Assembly (NCBI GenBank): GCA_013290035.1
Contig: JABCYT010000157.1
Location: forward strand, 1 to 7,252
Length of the DNA stretch: 7,252 nt
Source: Alphaproteobacteria bacterium
GTDB lineage: Bacteria > Pseudomonadota > Alphaproteobacteria > Reyranellales > Reyranellaceae
Direction: 5' to 3'
Shown: positions 1 through 7,076 of the stretch, piece after piece
How the letters are laid out: every line of letters starts with the position of its first letter
Position numbering within the stretch: the stretch's first letter is position 1
Notes under the pieces: model-generated
What the model saw: the letters and a program-made list of their open reading frames with translations, nothing else
Databases searched by the model: none
Told to the model about the DNA's origin: nothing
Position numbers and translations under genes: made by a program

Positions 1-511
1 GGTCGCGCACGTCTCGATGGCGCATCCGACCTGCAATCGACTGGCGCAGGCCATCCACGACTGCGCGCGCACGGCCGGCTTTCCCGTCAAGTTCGGCGGC
101 ACCTATCTTGCGATGGAAGGACCGCAGTTCTCGAGCCTCGCCGAATCCCGCCTGTACCGGAGCTGGGGCTGCGACGTCATCGGCATGACCAACATGCCGG
201 AGGCCAAGCTCGCCCGCGAGGCGGAGATTTGCTACGTCACCGTCGCCATGGTCACGGACTTCGACTGCTGGCACCCCGACCATGACCATGTGCAGGTCGC
301 CGACATCGTGCGCGTGCTGCAGGAAAACGCCGAGAAGGCCAAGACCCTGGTCGCCATGATCGCTCCGCGTCTCAAGCAAACGCGGCCCAGCCCCTGTCCG
401 GCCGGCTGCGACCGGGCGCTCGAATATGCCCTGATCACGGCGCCCGCCGTTCGGTCGGCCGACATGATCGCCAAACTCGATGCCGTCGCCGGGCGCGTGC
501 TGAAGCCCTGA
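1..511 (+). CDS. mtnP: S-methyl-5'-thioadenosine phosphorylase, C-terminal part (5' end outside window)
   Basis: The reading frame is open from base 2 and enters in the middle of the protein; the ATG at 17 is internal, because the residues before it (VAHVS) already match the family. The enzyme cleaves methylthioadenosine with phosphate to adenine and 5-methylthioribose-1-phosphate in the cytoplasm, the entry step of methionine salvage. The visible 169 residues are a little over half of the usual length of about 290. Family landmarks in order are HVSMAHPTC, GGTYLAMEGPQFSSLAES, the substrate-loop Met in the GMTNMPEAKLAREA block, and the purine-binding TDFDCWH motif, whose two Asp codons lie at 257-259 and 263-265 and which marks a 6-aminopurine (MTA) rather than 6-oxopurine phosphorylase. 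The TGA at 509-511 is followed after one base by the stop of a convergent gene. Family assignment is strong; preference for MTA over adenosine is inferred from the family. Confidence 0.93.
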   Translation, partial: VAHVSMAHPTCNRLAQAIHDCARTAGFPVKFGGTYLAMEGPQFSSLAESRLYRSWGCDVIGMTNMPEAKLAREAEICYVTVAMVTDFDCWHPDHDHVQVADIVRVLQENAEKAKTLVAMIAPRLKQTRPSPCPAGCDRALEYALITAPAVRSADMIAKLDAVAGRVLKP

Positions 512-512
512 G

Positions 513-1274
513 TCAGATCGCCGGCGCCAGCCGGTGGGCGACCTGCGAGGCGTAGCGCGCGGCGACCGGCAGGAAGGCGCGGAAATCGAGATGGCTCTCG
601 GCGCCGGCAAGGTCGCTGAGACAACGCACATTGACGACGGGGATGTCGTCGCCCCAGCGTCGCGCGACTTGCGCCACCGCGCCGCCCTCCATCTCGACGG
701 CGTGCGCCCTGAACTCTTCGTACAGGCGACGCCTAGTGCTCTCCGAATTGACGAAACTGTCGCCGGTCAGAATCGCACCGTAATACACCGAGGGCGTCCG
801 TCGCCCGACGCCAACCGCCTCCGGCAACGGTTCCAGCGCGAGGCCTGTCAACGCCTCGCGCAGGCGAGCCACCAGCGGGTCGGCAAGAGGGTAGCCGGGC
901 GTCCAATCGCCACCCAACGACGGCCGGCTGCCGGGCTGGATGGTGCGGAAACTGTCCTCCTTCTGCGTGCCGTAATCGTGCTGGATGTGGCTGATGCCGA
1001 TCACGATATCGCCAACACCCAGCGCCGGATCGAGACCGCCCGCCACGCCGCACAGCATCAGCGCGCGACAGTCGAAGCGGTCGAGCAGCAGGGTCGCGGC
1101 GACGCCGGCGTTGACCTTGCCGGCCCCCGATTCGACGAACACGGCCTCGCGGCCGGCGATCCGGCCGCGCCAGAAGGCAAGGCCGCCGATGTCGCTCGAC
1201 TGGCCCGATTGGTCGAAGAGATGGGCGAACTCCTCGGGCAAGGCCGATATGACGCCCAAAAGCCTGTTTGCCAT
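513..1274 (-). CDS. mtnN: 5'-methylthioadenosine/S-adenosylhomocysteine nucleosidase family protein
   Basis: A 253-residue PNP/UDP-phosphorylase-superfamily protein resembling E. coli Pfs/MtnN, which hydrolyses MTA and SAH to adenine plus the thioribose sugar. Visible features are GVISALPEE at the N-terminus (Glu15 aligns with catalytic Glu12 of Pfs), ESGAGKVNAG at 48-57, CGVAGGLDPALGVGDIV at 75-91, GDSFVNS at 171-177, the ribose-binding VEMEGGA at 193-199 (Glu196), and RCLSDLAGAESHLDF at 217-231 with Asp221 aligning with Pfs Asp197. The protein is about 20 residues longer than Pfs, mainly in the region around residues 100-165. The frame stays open far upstream, but the family N-terminus begins at the Met encoded at 1274, so I place the start there. 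No good Shine-Dalgarno precedes it. The gene faces the MTA phosphorylase gene (stops one base apart) and diverges from cysQ. A related nucleosidase with another substrate, such as futalosine hydrolase or HpnG, is possible but less likely given the motifs. Confidence 0.85.
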   Translation of the reverse strand: MANRLLGVISALPEEFAHLFDQSGQSSDIGGLAFWRGRIAGREAVFVESGAGKVNAGVAATLLLDRFDCRALMLCGVAGGLDPALGVGDIVIGISHIQHDYGTQKEDSFRTIQPGSRPSLGGDWTPGYPLADPLVARLREALTGLALEPLPEAVGVGRRTPSVYYGAILTGDSFVNSESTRRRLYEEFRAHAVEMEGGAVAQVARRWGDDIPVVNVRCLSDLAGAESHLDFRAFLPVAARYASQVAHRLAPAI

Positions 1275-1310
1275 GGATGAATGGGCTATAAGGTCGCCGC
1301 CTTCAACGCA
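1275..1310. promoter_or_regulatory. Divergent start region between mtnN and cysQ
   Basis: Only 36 bases separate the mtnN start (1274, minus strand) from the preferred cysQ start (1311, plus strand). If cysQ started at the in-frame ATG at 1281 the gap would be just 6 bases. The region contains the A/T-rich core CTATAAGG at 1286-1293, which reads as a -10-like element on both strands (TATAAG forward, TATAGC reverse). I could not pair it convincingly with -35 hexamers: forward TTGCCA at 1268-1273 is only 13 bases away, and reverse TTGCGT at 1311-1306 is 15 bases away but a poor match. Neither gene has a well-placed Shine-Dalgarno, so short-leader or leaderless transcripts are possible. The true promoters may instead lie inside the neighbouring coding sequences. 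Confidence 0.3.
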
Positions 1311-2119
<809 letters not shown>

Positions 2120-2120
<1 letters not shown>

Positions 2121-3073
2121 TGAGCATCGCTGAGGCCGCGCGCCTCATTCTCGAGGGCGGGCTGGTCGCCTTCCCGACCGAGACCGTCTACGGCCTGGGC
2201 GGCGACGCCACCAACGAACGCGCGGTCGCCGCGATCTTCGAAGCCAAGGGACGACCGCAATTCAACCCCTTGATCAGTCACGTGCTCGGACCGGACGAGG
2301 CCAAACGCCTCGTCCGCTGGAACGACACCGCCGACAGGCTCGCCGCGCGCTTCTGGCCGGGACCGCTCACCCTGGTGTTGCCACGCGCAAAAGAGTCGCC
2401 GGTCGCGCTGCTGGCGACGGCCGGACTCGACACCGTCGCGGTGCGTGCGCCGGCGCATCCCCTGGCGCAAGCGCTGATCCGCGCCGTCGGCCGGCCGCTC
2501 GCCGCGCCGTCGGCCAACCGCAGCGGCGCCGTCAGTCCGACCCGCGCCGAGCACGTGGTCCAGTCGCTGGGCGATCGGGTGAGGATGATCCTCGATGGCG
2601 GGCCGTGCCAGGTCGGACTCGAATCGACGGTGCTCGACCTCACGACCGCACCCCCGACGCTGCTGCGTCCCGGCGGGGCCACGCGCGAGGCGATCGAGGC
2701 GGTGATCGGTCCCATCGCCGTCAGCGACGCCATTCCCTCAGGCGATTCCGCGCGCAAATCCCCTGGCCAGCTCGCGAGCCACTATGCGCCGCAGCGACCG
2801 GTGCGGCTCAATGCCTCCACCGTCGCCGCTGACGAAGGCTTGTTGGCGTTCGGGCCCGATGTGCCGTCGGGTGCTCGACTCACCCTCAATCTCAGCCCGG
2901 CCGGCGACCTCGGCGAGGCGGCCGCCAACCTGTTCGCCATGCTGCGCGCGCTCGACCAACCTCCTATCGGCCGCATCGCGGTCATGCCCATTCCGCCAAC
3001 GGGATTGGGCCTTGCGATCAACGACCGCCTGCGCCGCGCGGCCGCGGATGACGGCACAGGCCGGCAACGGTAG
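2120..3073 (+). CDS. L-threonylcarbamoyladenylate synthase, Sua5 type (YrdC plus Sua5 domains)
   Basis: A 317-residue protein that makes threonylcarbamoyl-AMP from L-threonine, bicarbonate and ATP, the first step of the universal t6A37 modification of ANN-decoding tRNAs; TsaD/B/E then transfer the group. The YrdC domain fills roughly residues 1-200, with PTETVYGLG at 19-27, KGRPQFNPL at 43-51 (basic nucleotide-binding motif), FWPGPLTLVL at 78-87, and APSANRSG at 129-136. GLESTVLDL at 166-174 and LRPGG at 182-186 are also typical. The linker SPGQLASHYAP at 214-224 leads into a C-terminal Sua5 domain to residue 317, which separates this long form from the short, single-domain TsaC of E. coli. 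The start ATG at 2120 shares its A with the cysQ stop; a longer upstream open frame exists only as a shadow of cysQ. The downstream flavoprotein gene starts 23 bases after the stop, so co-transcription is likely. Confidence 0.94.
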
Positions 3074-3084
3074 GCTGGCGGCAA

Positions 3085-3092
3085 AGAGAGGA
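3085..3092 (+). promoter_or_regulatory. Shine-Dalgarno of the first flavoprotein gene
   Basis: The purine run AGAGAGGA ends 4 bases before the ATG at 3097, with the GAGG core at 3088-3091. It supports that start over the in-frame downstream candidates and gives the gene its own ribosome site, independent of the upstream sua5 stop. Confidence 0.7.
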
Positions 3093-3096
3093 AACG

Positions 3097-4563
3097 ATGC
3101 CCGATACCGCCATTCCCGTCATTCCAACCGTGCCGGTGACGCCCGCTGTCCTCGATGGCCTGCGCGCCATCGTGGGCGAGAGGGGCCTGATCCTGGACGA
3201 TCACGGCAAGCAGCCGTTCGTGACGGACTGGCGGGGTTCGCTGGTCGGCAGCGCGGCCGTCGTCGTCCGTCCGGCCAACACCGACGAAGTCTCCAAGGTG
3301 GTAAAGCTGTGTTTCGACAACGGCATCGCCATCGTGCCCCAGGGCGGCAATACCGGCCTGATGGGCGGCGCCACGCCGTGGCCGACCCATAGCGGCATCC
3401 TCCTCTCGCTCGGCCGCATGAATCACGTCATCGAGGTCGATCCAGTCGGCTATTCCATGACCGTCGAGGCGGGCTGCATCCTGCAAATCCTGCAGGAGAC
3501 GGCGGCGAGCCATGACCGCTTCTTCCCGCTCAGCCTGGGCGCGCAAGGCTCGTGCATGATCGGCGGCAACCTCTCGACCAATGCCGGCGGCGTGCAGGTG
3601 CTGCGCTACGGCAATGCCCGCAATCTCGTGCTCGGCCTCGAAGTGGTATTGCCCAACGGCAACGTGTGGAACGGCCTGCGCTCGCTCAAGAAGGACAATA
3701 CCGGGTACGACCTGAAGCACTTGTTCATGGGCGCCGAGGGCACGCTCGGCGTCATCACCAAGGCGGTGCTGAAACTGTGGCCGGCGCCCAAGGACGTGGC
3801 CACGGCCTGGCTCGCCATCCGCGATCCGCAGGCCGCCATCGAAATCCTGTCGGAGGCCCATGCGGCGTCGGAGGACAATGTCGGCTCGTGCGAGCTGATG
3901 AGCCGTGCGGCCACCGAAATGGTGCTGCGCCACGTCCCCGGCACCCAGGATCCGCTCAAGGCCGACACGCCATGGTTCCTGCTGCTCGAATGGTCGTCGT
4001 CGCGGCCCAAGGCGGACGGCGTCGAGGGTATGTCGGAAAAAATGGAGCAATTCTTGGCCGACCAGATGGAAGCGGGCCGCGTGCTCGACGCCGTGATCGG
4101 CCAGAACGAGGGGCAGGCGCGCAACATGTGGCGCATCCGCGAAGCCGTCGCCGAAGCCTCGCGCGCCGAGGGGCCGGGCCTCAGCTACGACATCTCGGTC
4201 TCGATCTCCAGGATCCCAGGCTTCATCGACAAGGGCATCAAGGCCGCCCTCGACATCCTGCCCAGCATCCGCCCCTACCCGCTCGGCCATATCGGCGACG
4301 GCAACATCCACTTCTCCTTCATGGGACCCAAGGGCATGGACCGCGAGACGCTGCAGCAGTATTCGCCGGTCATCACCCGCGCGGTCAACGACCTGGTGCG
4401 CGACATGGCGGGCTCGATCTCGGCCGAGCACGGCATCGGCATCGACAAGATCGACGAGCTGGCGCACTACCGGTCGAAAATCGAGCTCGACACCATGCGC
4501 TCGCTGAAGCGCGCGCTCGACCCGAAGAACATCATGAATCCTGGGAAAATCCTCAGGCTATGA
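3097..4563 (+). CDS. FAD-binding 2-hydroxyacid dehydrogenase (D2HGDH/GlcD family), copy 1
   Basis: A 488-residue flavoprotein with an N-terminal PCMH-type FAD-binding domain and a C-terminal FAD-oxidase C domain; the family oxidises D-2-hydroxyacids (D-2-hydroxyglutarate, D-lactate, glycolate) and passes electrons to a quinone or electron-transfer flavoprotein. FAD contacts appear as PQGGNTGL at 81-88, GGNLSTNAGG at 156-165 and GAEGTLG at 212-218. The metal and active-site motif GHIGDGNIH lies at 397-405, the SAEHGIG motif at 442-448, and the typical end IMNPGKI at 479-485. Arg348 matches the conserved carboxylate-binding Arg, but the positions 4 and 15 residues after it are Ala352 and Ser363, where the downstream paralogue has Ser and Lys. 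I see no signal peptide or membrane segment; the first 15 residues are a Pro/Val-rich extension absent from copy 2. Two TGA codons end the frame. Family is certain, substrate unknown. Confidence 0.9.
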   Translation: MPDTAIPVIPTVPVTPAVLDGLRAIVGERGLILDDHGKQPFVTDWRGSLVGSAAVVVRPANTDEVSKVVKLCFDNGIAIVPQGGNTGLMGGATPWPTHSGILLSLGRMNHVIEVDPVGYSMTVEAGCILQILQETAASHDRFFPLSLGAQGSCMIGGNLSTNAGGVQVLRYGNARNLVLGLEVVLPNGNVWNGLRSLKKDNTGYDLKHLFMGAEGTLGVITKAVLKLWPAPKDVATAWLAIRDPQAAIEILSEAHAASEDNVGSCELMSRAATEMVLRHVPGTQDPLKADTPWFLLLEWSSSRPKADGVEGMSEKMEQFLADQMEAGRVLDAVIGQNEGQARNMWRIREAVAEASRAEGPGLSYDISVSISRIPGFIDKGIKAALDILPSIRPYPLGHIGDGNIHFSFMGPKGMDRETLQQYSPVITRAVNDLVRDMAGSISAEHGIGIDKIDELAHYRSKIELDTMRSLKRALDPKNIMNPGKILRL

Positions 4564-4575
4564 TGAACTTTCTCG

Positions 4576-4671
4576 GTCATCCTGAGCGTAGCGAAGGATC
4601 TCATGCCAGTGGCAGGCGGCGATTAGGTCCTTCGCTGAAGCGCGAATCAGATCCGCGCGACTCAGGACGAC
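4576..4671. repeat. Intergenic palindromic repeat (REP/MITE-like) between the two flavoprotein genes
   Basis: The 115-base gap is nearly filled by nested inverted repeats. The outer arms, 4576-4586 and 4661-4671, pair at 10 of 11 positions (GTCATCCTGAG against CTCAGGACGAC). Inner arms at 4590-4601 and 4625-4636 pair over 12 positions with one G-T wobble (core GCGAAGGATC). Two small hairpins sit inside: TGCCA-G-TGGCA at 4604-4614 and GCGCG/CGCGC at 4640-4644 and 4654-4658. The left half matches, from memory, the GTCATCCTGAGC...GCGAAGGATC family of dispersed palindromes common in intergenic DNA of Alphaproteobacteria and other bacteria. It encodes nothing visible. Without a T-tract it is a poor intrinsic terminator, but it could slow polymerase or stabilise the upstream mRNA end. 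The right arm overlaps the likely ribosome site of the next gene. Confidence 0.8.
4664..4667 (+). promoter_or_regulatory. Candidate Shine-Dalgarno of copy 2, inside the repeat arm
   Basis: AGGA at 4664-4667 is the only Shine-Dalgarno-like sequence near the ATG at 4679. The 11-base spacing is longer than ideal. It lies within the right outer arm of the palindrome, so it would be base-paired if the element folds in the mRNA. Confidence 0.45.
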
Positions 4672-4678
4672 AAGAATT

Positions 4679-6109
4679 ATGAGTGATTTCGTCGACAAGC
4701 TGCACGCCATCGTCGGCGAACGCGGGCTCATCACCGACGCCCAGGGCCAGCACCCCTACCTCACCGACTGGCGCGACAACTATCTCGGCACGGCGCTCGC
4801 CATCGTGCGGCCGGCGACGACCGAGGAAGTGGCCGCTGTCGTGAAGCTCTGCGCCGCCCTGAGGGTCGCGATCGTGCCGCAGGGCGGCAATACGGGAATG
4901 GTCGGCGGCGGCACGCCGCACGAGAACGGCCACGAGATCGTCCTGTCGCTCAACCGTATGAACCGCATCCTCGAAGTCGACGAGATCGGTTACTCGATGA
5001 CCGTCGAGGCAGGCGTGGTGCTGAAAACCATCCAGGAAACCGCCGCCCGGCACGACCGGCTCTTTCCGCTCTCTCTCGCCGCCGAAGGAAGCTGCACCAT
5101 CGGCGGCAATCTCTCGACCAATGCCGGCGGCGTGCAGGTGCTTCACTACGGAAACGCACGCCAGCTCGTGCTGGGGCTCGAGGTGGTGACGCCGCACGGC
5201 GAGATCTGGAACGGCCTGCGCGCGCTCAAGAAGGACAATACGGGCTACGACCTGCGCGACCTCTATCTCGGCGCCGAAGGCACCTTGGGCATCGTCACCA
5301 AGGCGGTGCTGAAGCTCTGGCCCAAGCCAAAGGACGTGGCCACCTCGTGGATCGCCGTGCCATCGCCCGAAGCCGCCGTGACGCTCTTGAGCGGTGCCCA
5401 TGCGGCGAGCGAGGACAACGTTACCTCCTGCGAGCTGATGAGCCGCCAGGGCATCGACCTGGTGCTGAAGCACATTCCCGGCGCCGCCGATCCCCTGGCC
5501 GAGCGCCACGACTGGTACGTGCTGCTCGAATGGTCCTCGACCCGCGCGCGGCGGGCCGGCGCCAACGAAACGGGGCTGTCCGAGAAGATGGAAGGCTATC
5601 TCGGCGAAGCCCTGGAGAAGGGCCTGGTGCTCGACGCGGCGCTCGCCCAGAACGAGACGCAGGCGCGCGCCTTCTGGGGCCTGCGCGAAAACCATTCCGA
5701 GGCGCAGAAGCGCGAGGGGCCGTCGATCAAGCACGACGTCTCGGTGTCGGTGAGCAAGATCCCCGCCTTCATGAAGGAGGGGCTTTTGGCGATGAAGAAG
5801 GCGCTGCCGGAGTGCCGGCCGGTGCCGTTCGGCCATGTCGGCGACGGCAATATTCACTTCAACTGTCAGTCGCCGCCGGGCTGGGACAAGAAGCGCTTCA
5901 TGGCGCACAGCGAGGCCATCAGCGCGGCCGTCTACGATATTGTCGTGGCCCATGGCGGCTCGATCTCGGCCGAGCATGGCATCGGCCAGCTCAAGGTCGA
6001 CGAGCTCGCCCATTACAGGAGCCGCATCGAGCTCGACACGATGCGCGCGATCAAGCGCGCACTCGATCCGCAGAACATCATGAATCCCGGCAAGGTGATC
6101 CGGGTTTAG
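4679..6109 (+). CDS. FAD-binding 2-hydroxyacid dehydrogenase (D2HGDH/GlcD family), copy 2
   Basis: A 476-residue paralogue of the preceding gene with the same two-domain architecture: FAD-binding PCMH domain with PQGGNTGM at 67-74, NLSTNAGG in the middle, and FAD-oxidase C domain with GHVGDGNIH at 385-393, SAEHGIG at 430-436 and an IMNPGKV end. In the segment 106-222 I count about 24 differences in 117 residues from copy 1 (roughly 79 percent identity), so this is a tandem duplication. It keeps Arg336, Ser340 and Lys351 at positions that I align with the substrate-carboxylate residues Arg386, Thr390 and Lys401 of human D2HGDH (numbering from memory), so D-2-hydroxyglutarate or a similar 2-hydroxydicarboxylate is a reasonable guess. 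It lacks the short N-terminal extension of copy 1. There is no signal peptide or membrane helix. A palindromic repeat separates it from copy 1, and a NodB-fold hydrolase gene follows after 46 bases. Confidence 0.9.
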   Translation: MSDFVDKLHAIVGERGLITDAQGQHPYLTDWRDNYLGTALAIVRPATTEEVAAVVKLCAALRVAIVPQGGNTGMVGGGTPHENGHEIVLSLNRMNRILEVDEIGYSMTVEAGVVLKTIQETAARHDRLFPLSLAAEGSCTIGGNLSTNAGGVQVLHYGNARQLVLGLEVVTPHGEIWNGLRALKKDNTGYDLRDLYLGAEGTLGIVTKAVLKLWPKPKDVATSWIAVPSPEAAVTLLSGAHAASEDNVTSCELMSRQGIDLVLKHIPGAADPLAERHDWYVLLEWSSTRARRAGANETGLSEKMEGYLGEALEKGLVLDAALAQNETQARAFWGLRENHSEAQKREGPSIKHDVSVSVSKIPAFMKEGLLAMKKALPECRPVPFGHVGDGNIHFNCQSPPGWDKKRFMAHSEAISAAVYDIVVAHGGSISAEHGIGQLKVDELAHYRSRIELDTMRAIKRALDPQNIMNPGKVIRV

Positions 6110-6131
6110 CGGCGCTTCCTTTGTCGCCGCT
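6108..6131 (+). other. Small GC-rich hairpin after copy 2
   Basis: AGCGGCG at 6108-6114 pairs perfectly with CGCCGCT at 6125-6131 around a 10-base loop, beginning within the stop codon of the flavoprotein. No T-run follows (the next bases are CGCTTGAATT), so it is at best a weak intrinsic terminator. A partial attenuator or 3'-end stabiliser within an operon is equally possible. Confidence 0.35.
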
Positions 6132-6144
6132 CGCTTGAATTCCT

Positions 6145-6150
6145 AGGAGG
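6145..6150 (+). promoter_or_regulatory. Strong Shine-Dalgarno of the NodB-fold gene
   Basis: A perfect AGGAGG lies 5 bases before the ATG at 6156. It is the strongest ribosome site in the window, fixes the start, and suggests that this enzyme is translated more strongly than its neighbours. Confidence 0.85.
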
Positions 6151-6155
6151 TCGTC

Positions 6156-7076
6156 ATGCCCGATACGCACGCCCCGCAACAATTGGAACCCTGGCAGTGG
6201 AGCGAGGAGCACTGGCGCAAGCTGGTGGCCCAGGTGCGCGCCGGCAAGCGCTACCGGCCCAAGGCCTGGAAGGACGGCGCGCGCTGCGCCGTGGCACTCT
6301 CCTTCGATTCCGATCACGAGACCAACGAGCTGCGCGACGGCGGCGAGTCGATCGGCCGCATGGCCTGGGGCCAGTCCGGCAACCGGGTCGGCGTGCCGCG
6401 CATCCGCAAGCTGCTGGAGAAGCACGGTGTGAAAGCGACCTTCTACGTGCCCGCCGTGGCCGCCCTGCTGCATCCCGAGGAGCAGCGCGCGCTGGTCGCC
6501 GAGGGCCACGAGATCGGCATCCATGGCTGGATCCATGAGCTCAACTCCGTGTTGCCGCGCGAGGCTGAACGCGACCTGATGCTGCGGTCGGCCGATACGC
6601 TGGAGAAGATCACCGGCAAGCGCTCGGTGGGCATGCGCACCCCATCCTGGGACTTCAGCCCCAATACGCTCGCCCTCGAGAAGGAGCTGGGCCTGCTCTA
6701 CGACTCCTCGCTGATGGCCGACGAGGATTGCTACGAGCTGCTGCTGCACGGCGAGGAGACCGGGGTGATCGAGTTGCCCGTCGAATGGGTGCGCGACGAC
6801 GCGGTCTATTTCGCCATGCACCGTTTCTCCTCGCTCCGCCCCTACACGCCGCCAACCGATGTCCTCGACATTTTCCGCCGCGAACTCGATGCGGCGTGGG
6901 AGGATGGCGGCATCTTCCAGCTCACCATGCATCCGCACATCATCGGCTACCGCTCGCGCATCTGGATCGTCGACGAGCTGATCCGCCACGCCAAGTCCAA
7001 GGGCCAAGGGAAAGATGCAGTGTGGTTCGCCACCCACGCCGAAGTCGCTGCCTACGCCAAGGAGCACGCGGCGTGA
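6156..7076 (+). CDS. Polysaccharide deacetylase (NodB-fold) family hydrolase, HpPgdA/cyclic-imidase type
   Basis: A 306-residue carbohydrate-esterase-4-fold protein. Motifs in order are SFDSDHE at 49-55 (catalytic and metal Asp51/Asp53), the zinc-binding HGWIHE at 123-128 (His123, His127), RTPSWDFS at 161-168, and TMHPHIIG from 257 (His259). VGVPRIRKLLEKHGVKATFYVP at 78-99, GHEIGIHG at 117-124 and the ELPVEW block resemble the cytoplasmic H. pylori PgdA-like subgroup, which also includes characterised cyclic imide hydrolases. Allantoinase PuuE is a cousin but, as I recall its sequence, lacks the second His of HxxxH, so I disfavour that role. There is no signal peptide or transmembrane segment, which argues against action on mature peptidoglycan or exopolysaccharide. 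The likely chemistry is metal-dependent C-N amide or imide hydrolysis on a small molecule. The stop overlaps the GTG of a dehydrogenase gene, suggesting a shared pathway. Family is sure, substrate unknown. Confidence 0.88.
   Translation: MPDTHAPQQLEPWQWSEEHWRKLVAQVRAGKRYRPKAWKDGARCAVALSFDSDHETNELRDGGESIGRMAWGQSGNRVGVPRIRKLLEKHGVKATFYVPAVAALLHPEEQRALVAEGHEIGIHGWIHELNSVLPREAERDLMLRSADTLEKITGKRSVGMRTPSWDFSPNTLALEKELGLLYDSSLMADEDCYELLLHGEETGVIELPVEWVRDDAVYFAMHRFSSLRPYTPPTDVLDIFRRELDAAWEDGGIFQLTMHPHIIGYRSRIWIVDELIRHAKSKGQGKDAVWFATHAEVAAYAKEHAA

Noticed and set aside
534..1280. A 248-codon plus-strand open frame opposite the nucleosidase
   Set aside because: No recognisable motif; it is antisense to a well-supported gene and has a composition typical of a shadow.
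3097..3107. Identical first 11 bases (ATGCCCGATAC) in flavoprotein copy 1 and in the NodB-fold gene at 6156
   Set aside because: The similarity stops after Met-Pro-Asp-Thr and the proteins are unrelated; this looks like chance.
2782..4467. A 561-codon open frame on the minus strand opposite the Sua5 end and flavoprotein copy 1
   Set aside because: It is antisense to genes with clear family motifs. Its translation is low-complexity, rich in Arg, Ala, Asp and His, with no recognisable motif, as expected of a GC-rich shadow frame.
4576..4671. The palindrome as a rho-independent terminator
   Set aside because: No T-run follows either stem on the plus strand, and the nested structure fits a dispersed repeat better.
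3552..4682. A 376-codon plus-strand open frame overlapping copy 1 in another frame and running through the repeat
   Set aside because: Arg/His/Pro-rich out-of-frame translation. It reads through the palindrome and ends at the start of copy 2; no family resemblance.
4601..6013. A 470-codon minus-strand open frame opposite flavoprotein copy 2
   Set aside because: It resembles the antisense frame of copy 1 because the sense genes are paralogues, not because it is a conserved protein. It has no motif.
6156..7076. Allantoinase (PuuE) as the role of the NodB-fold protein
   Set aside because: It keeps HxxxH and the SFDSDHE motif typical of the HpPgdA/imidase subgroup, and no other purine-catabolism gene is visible.
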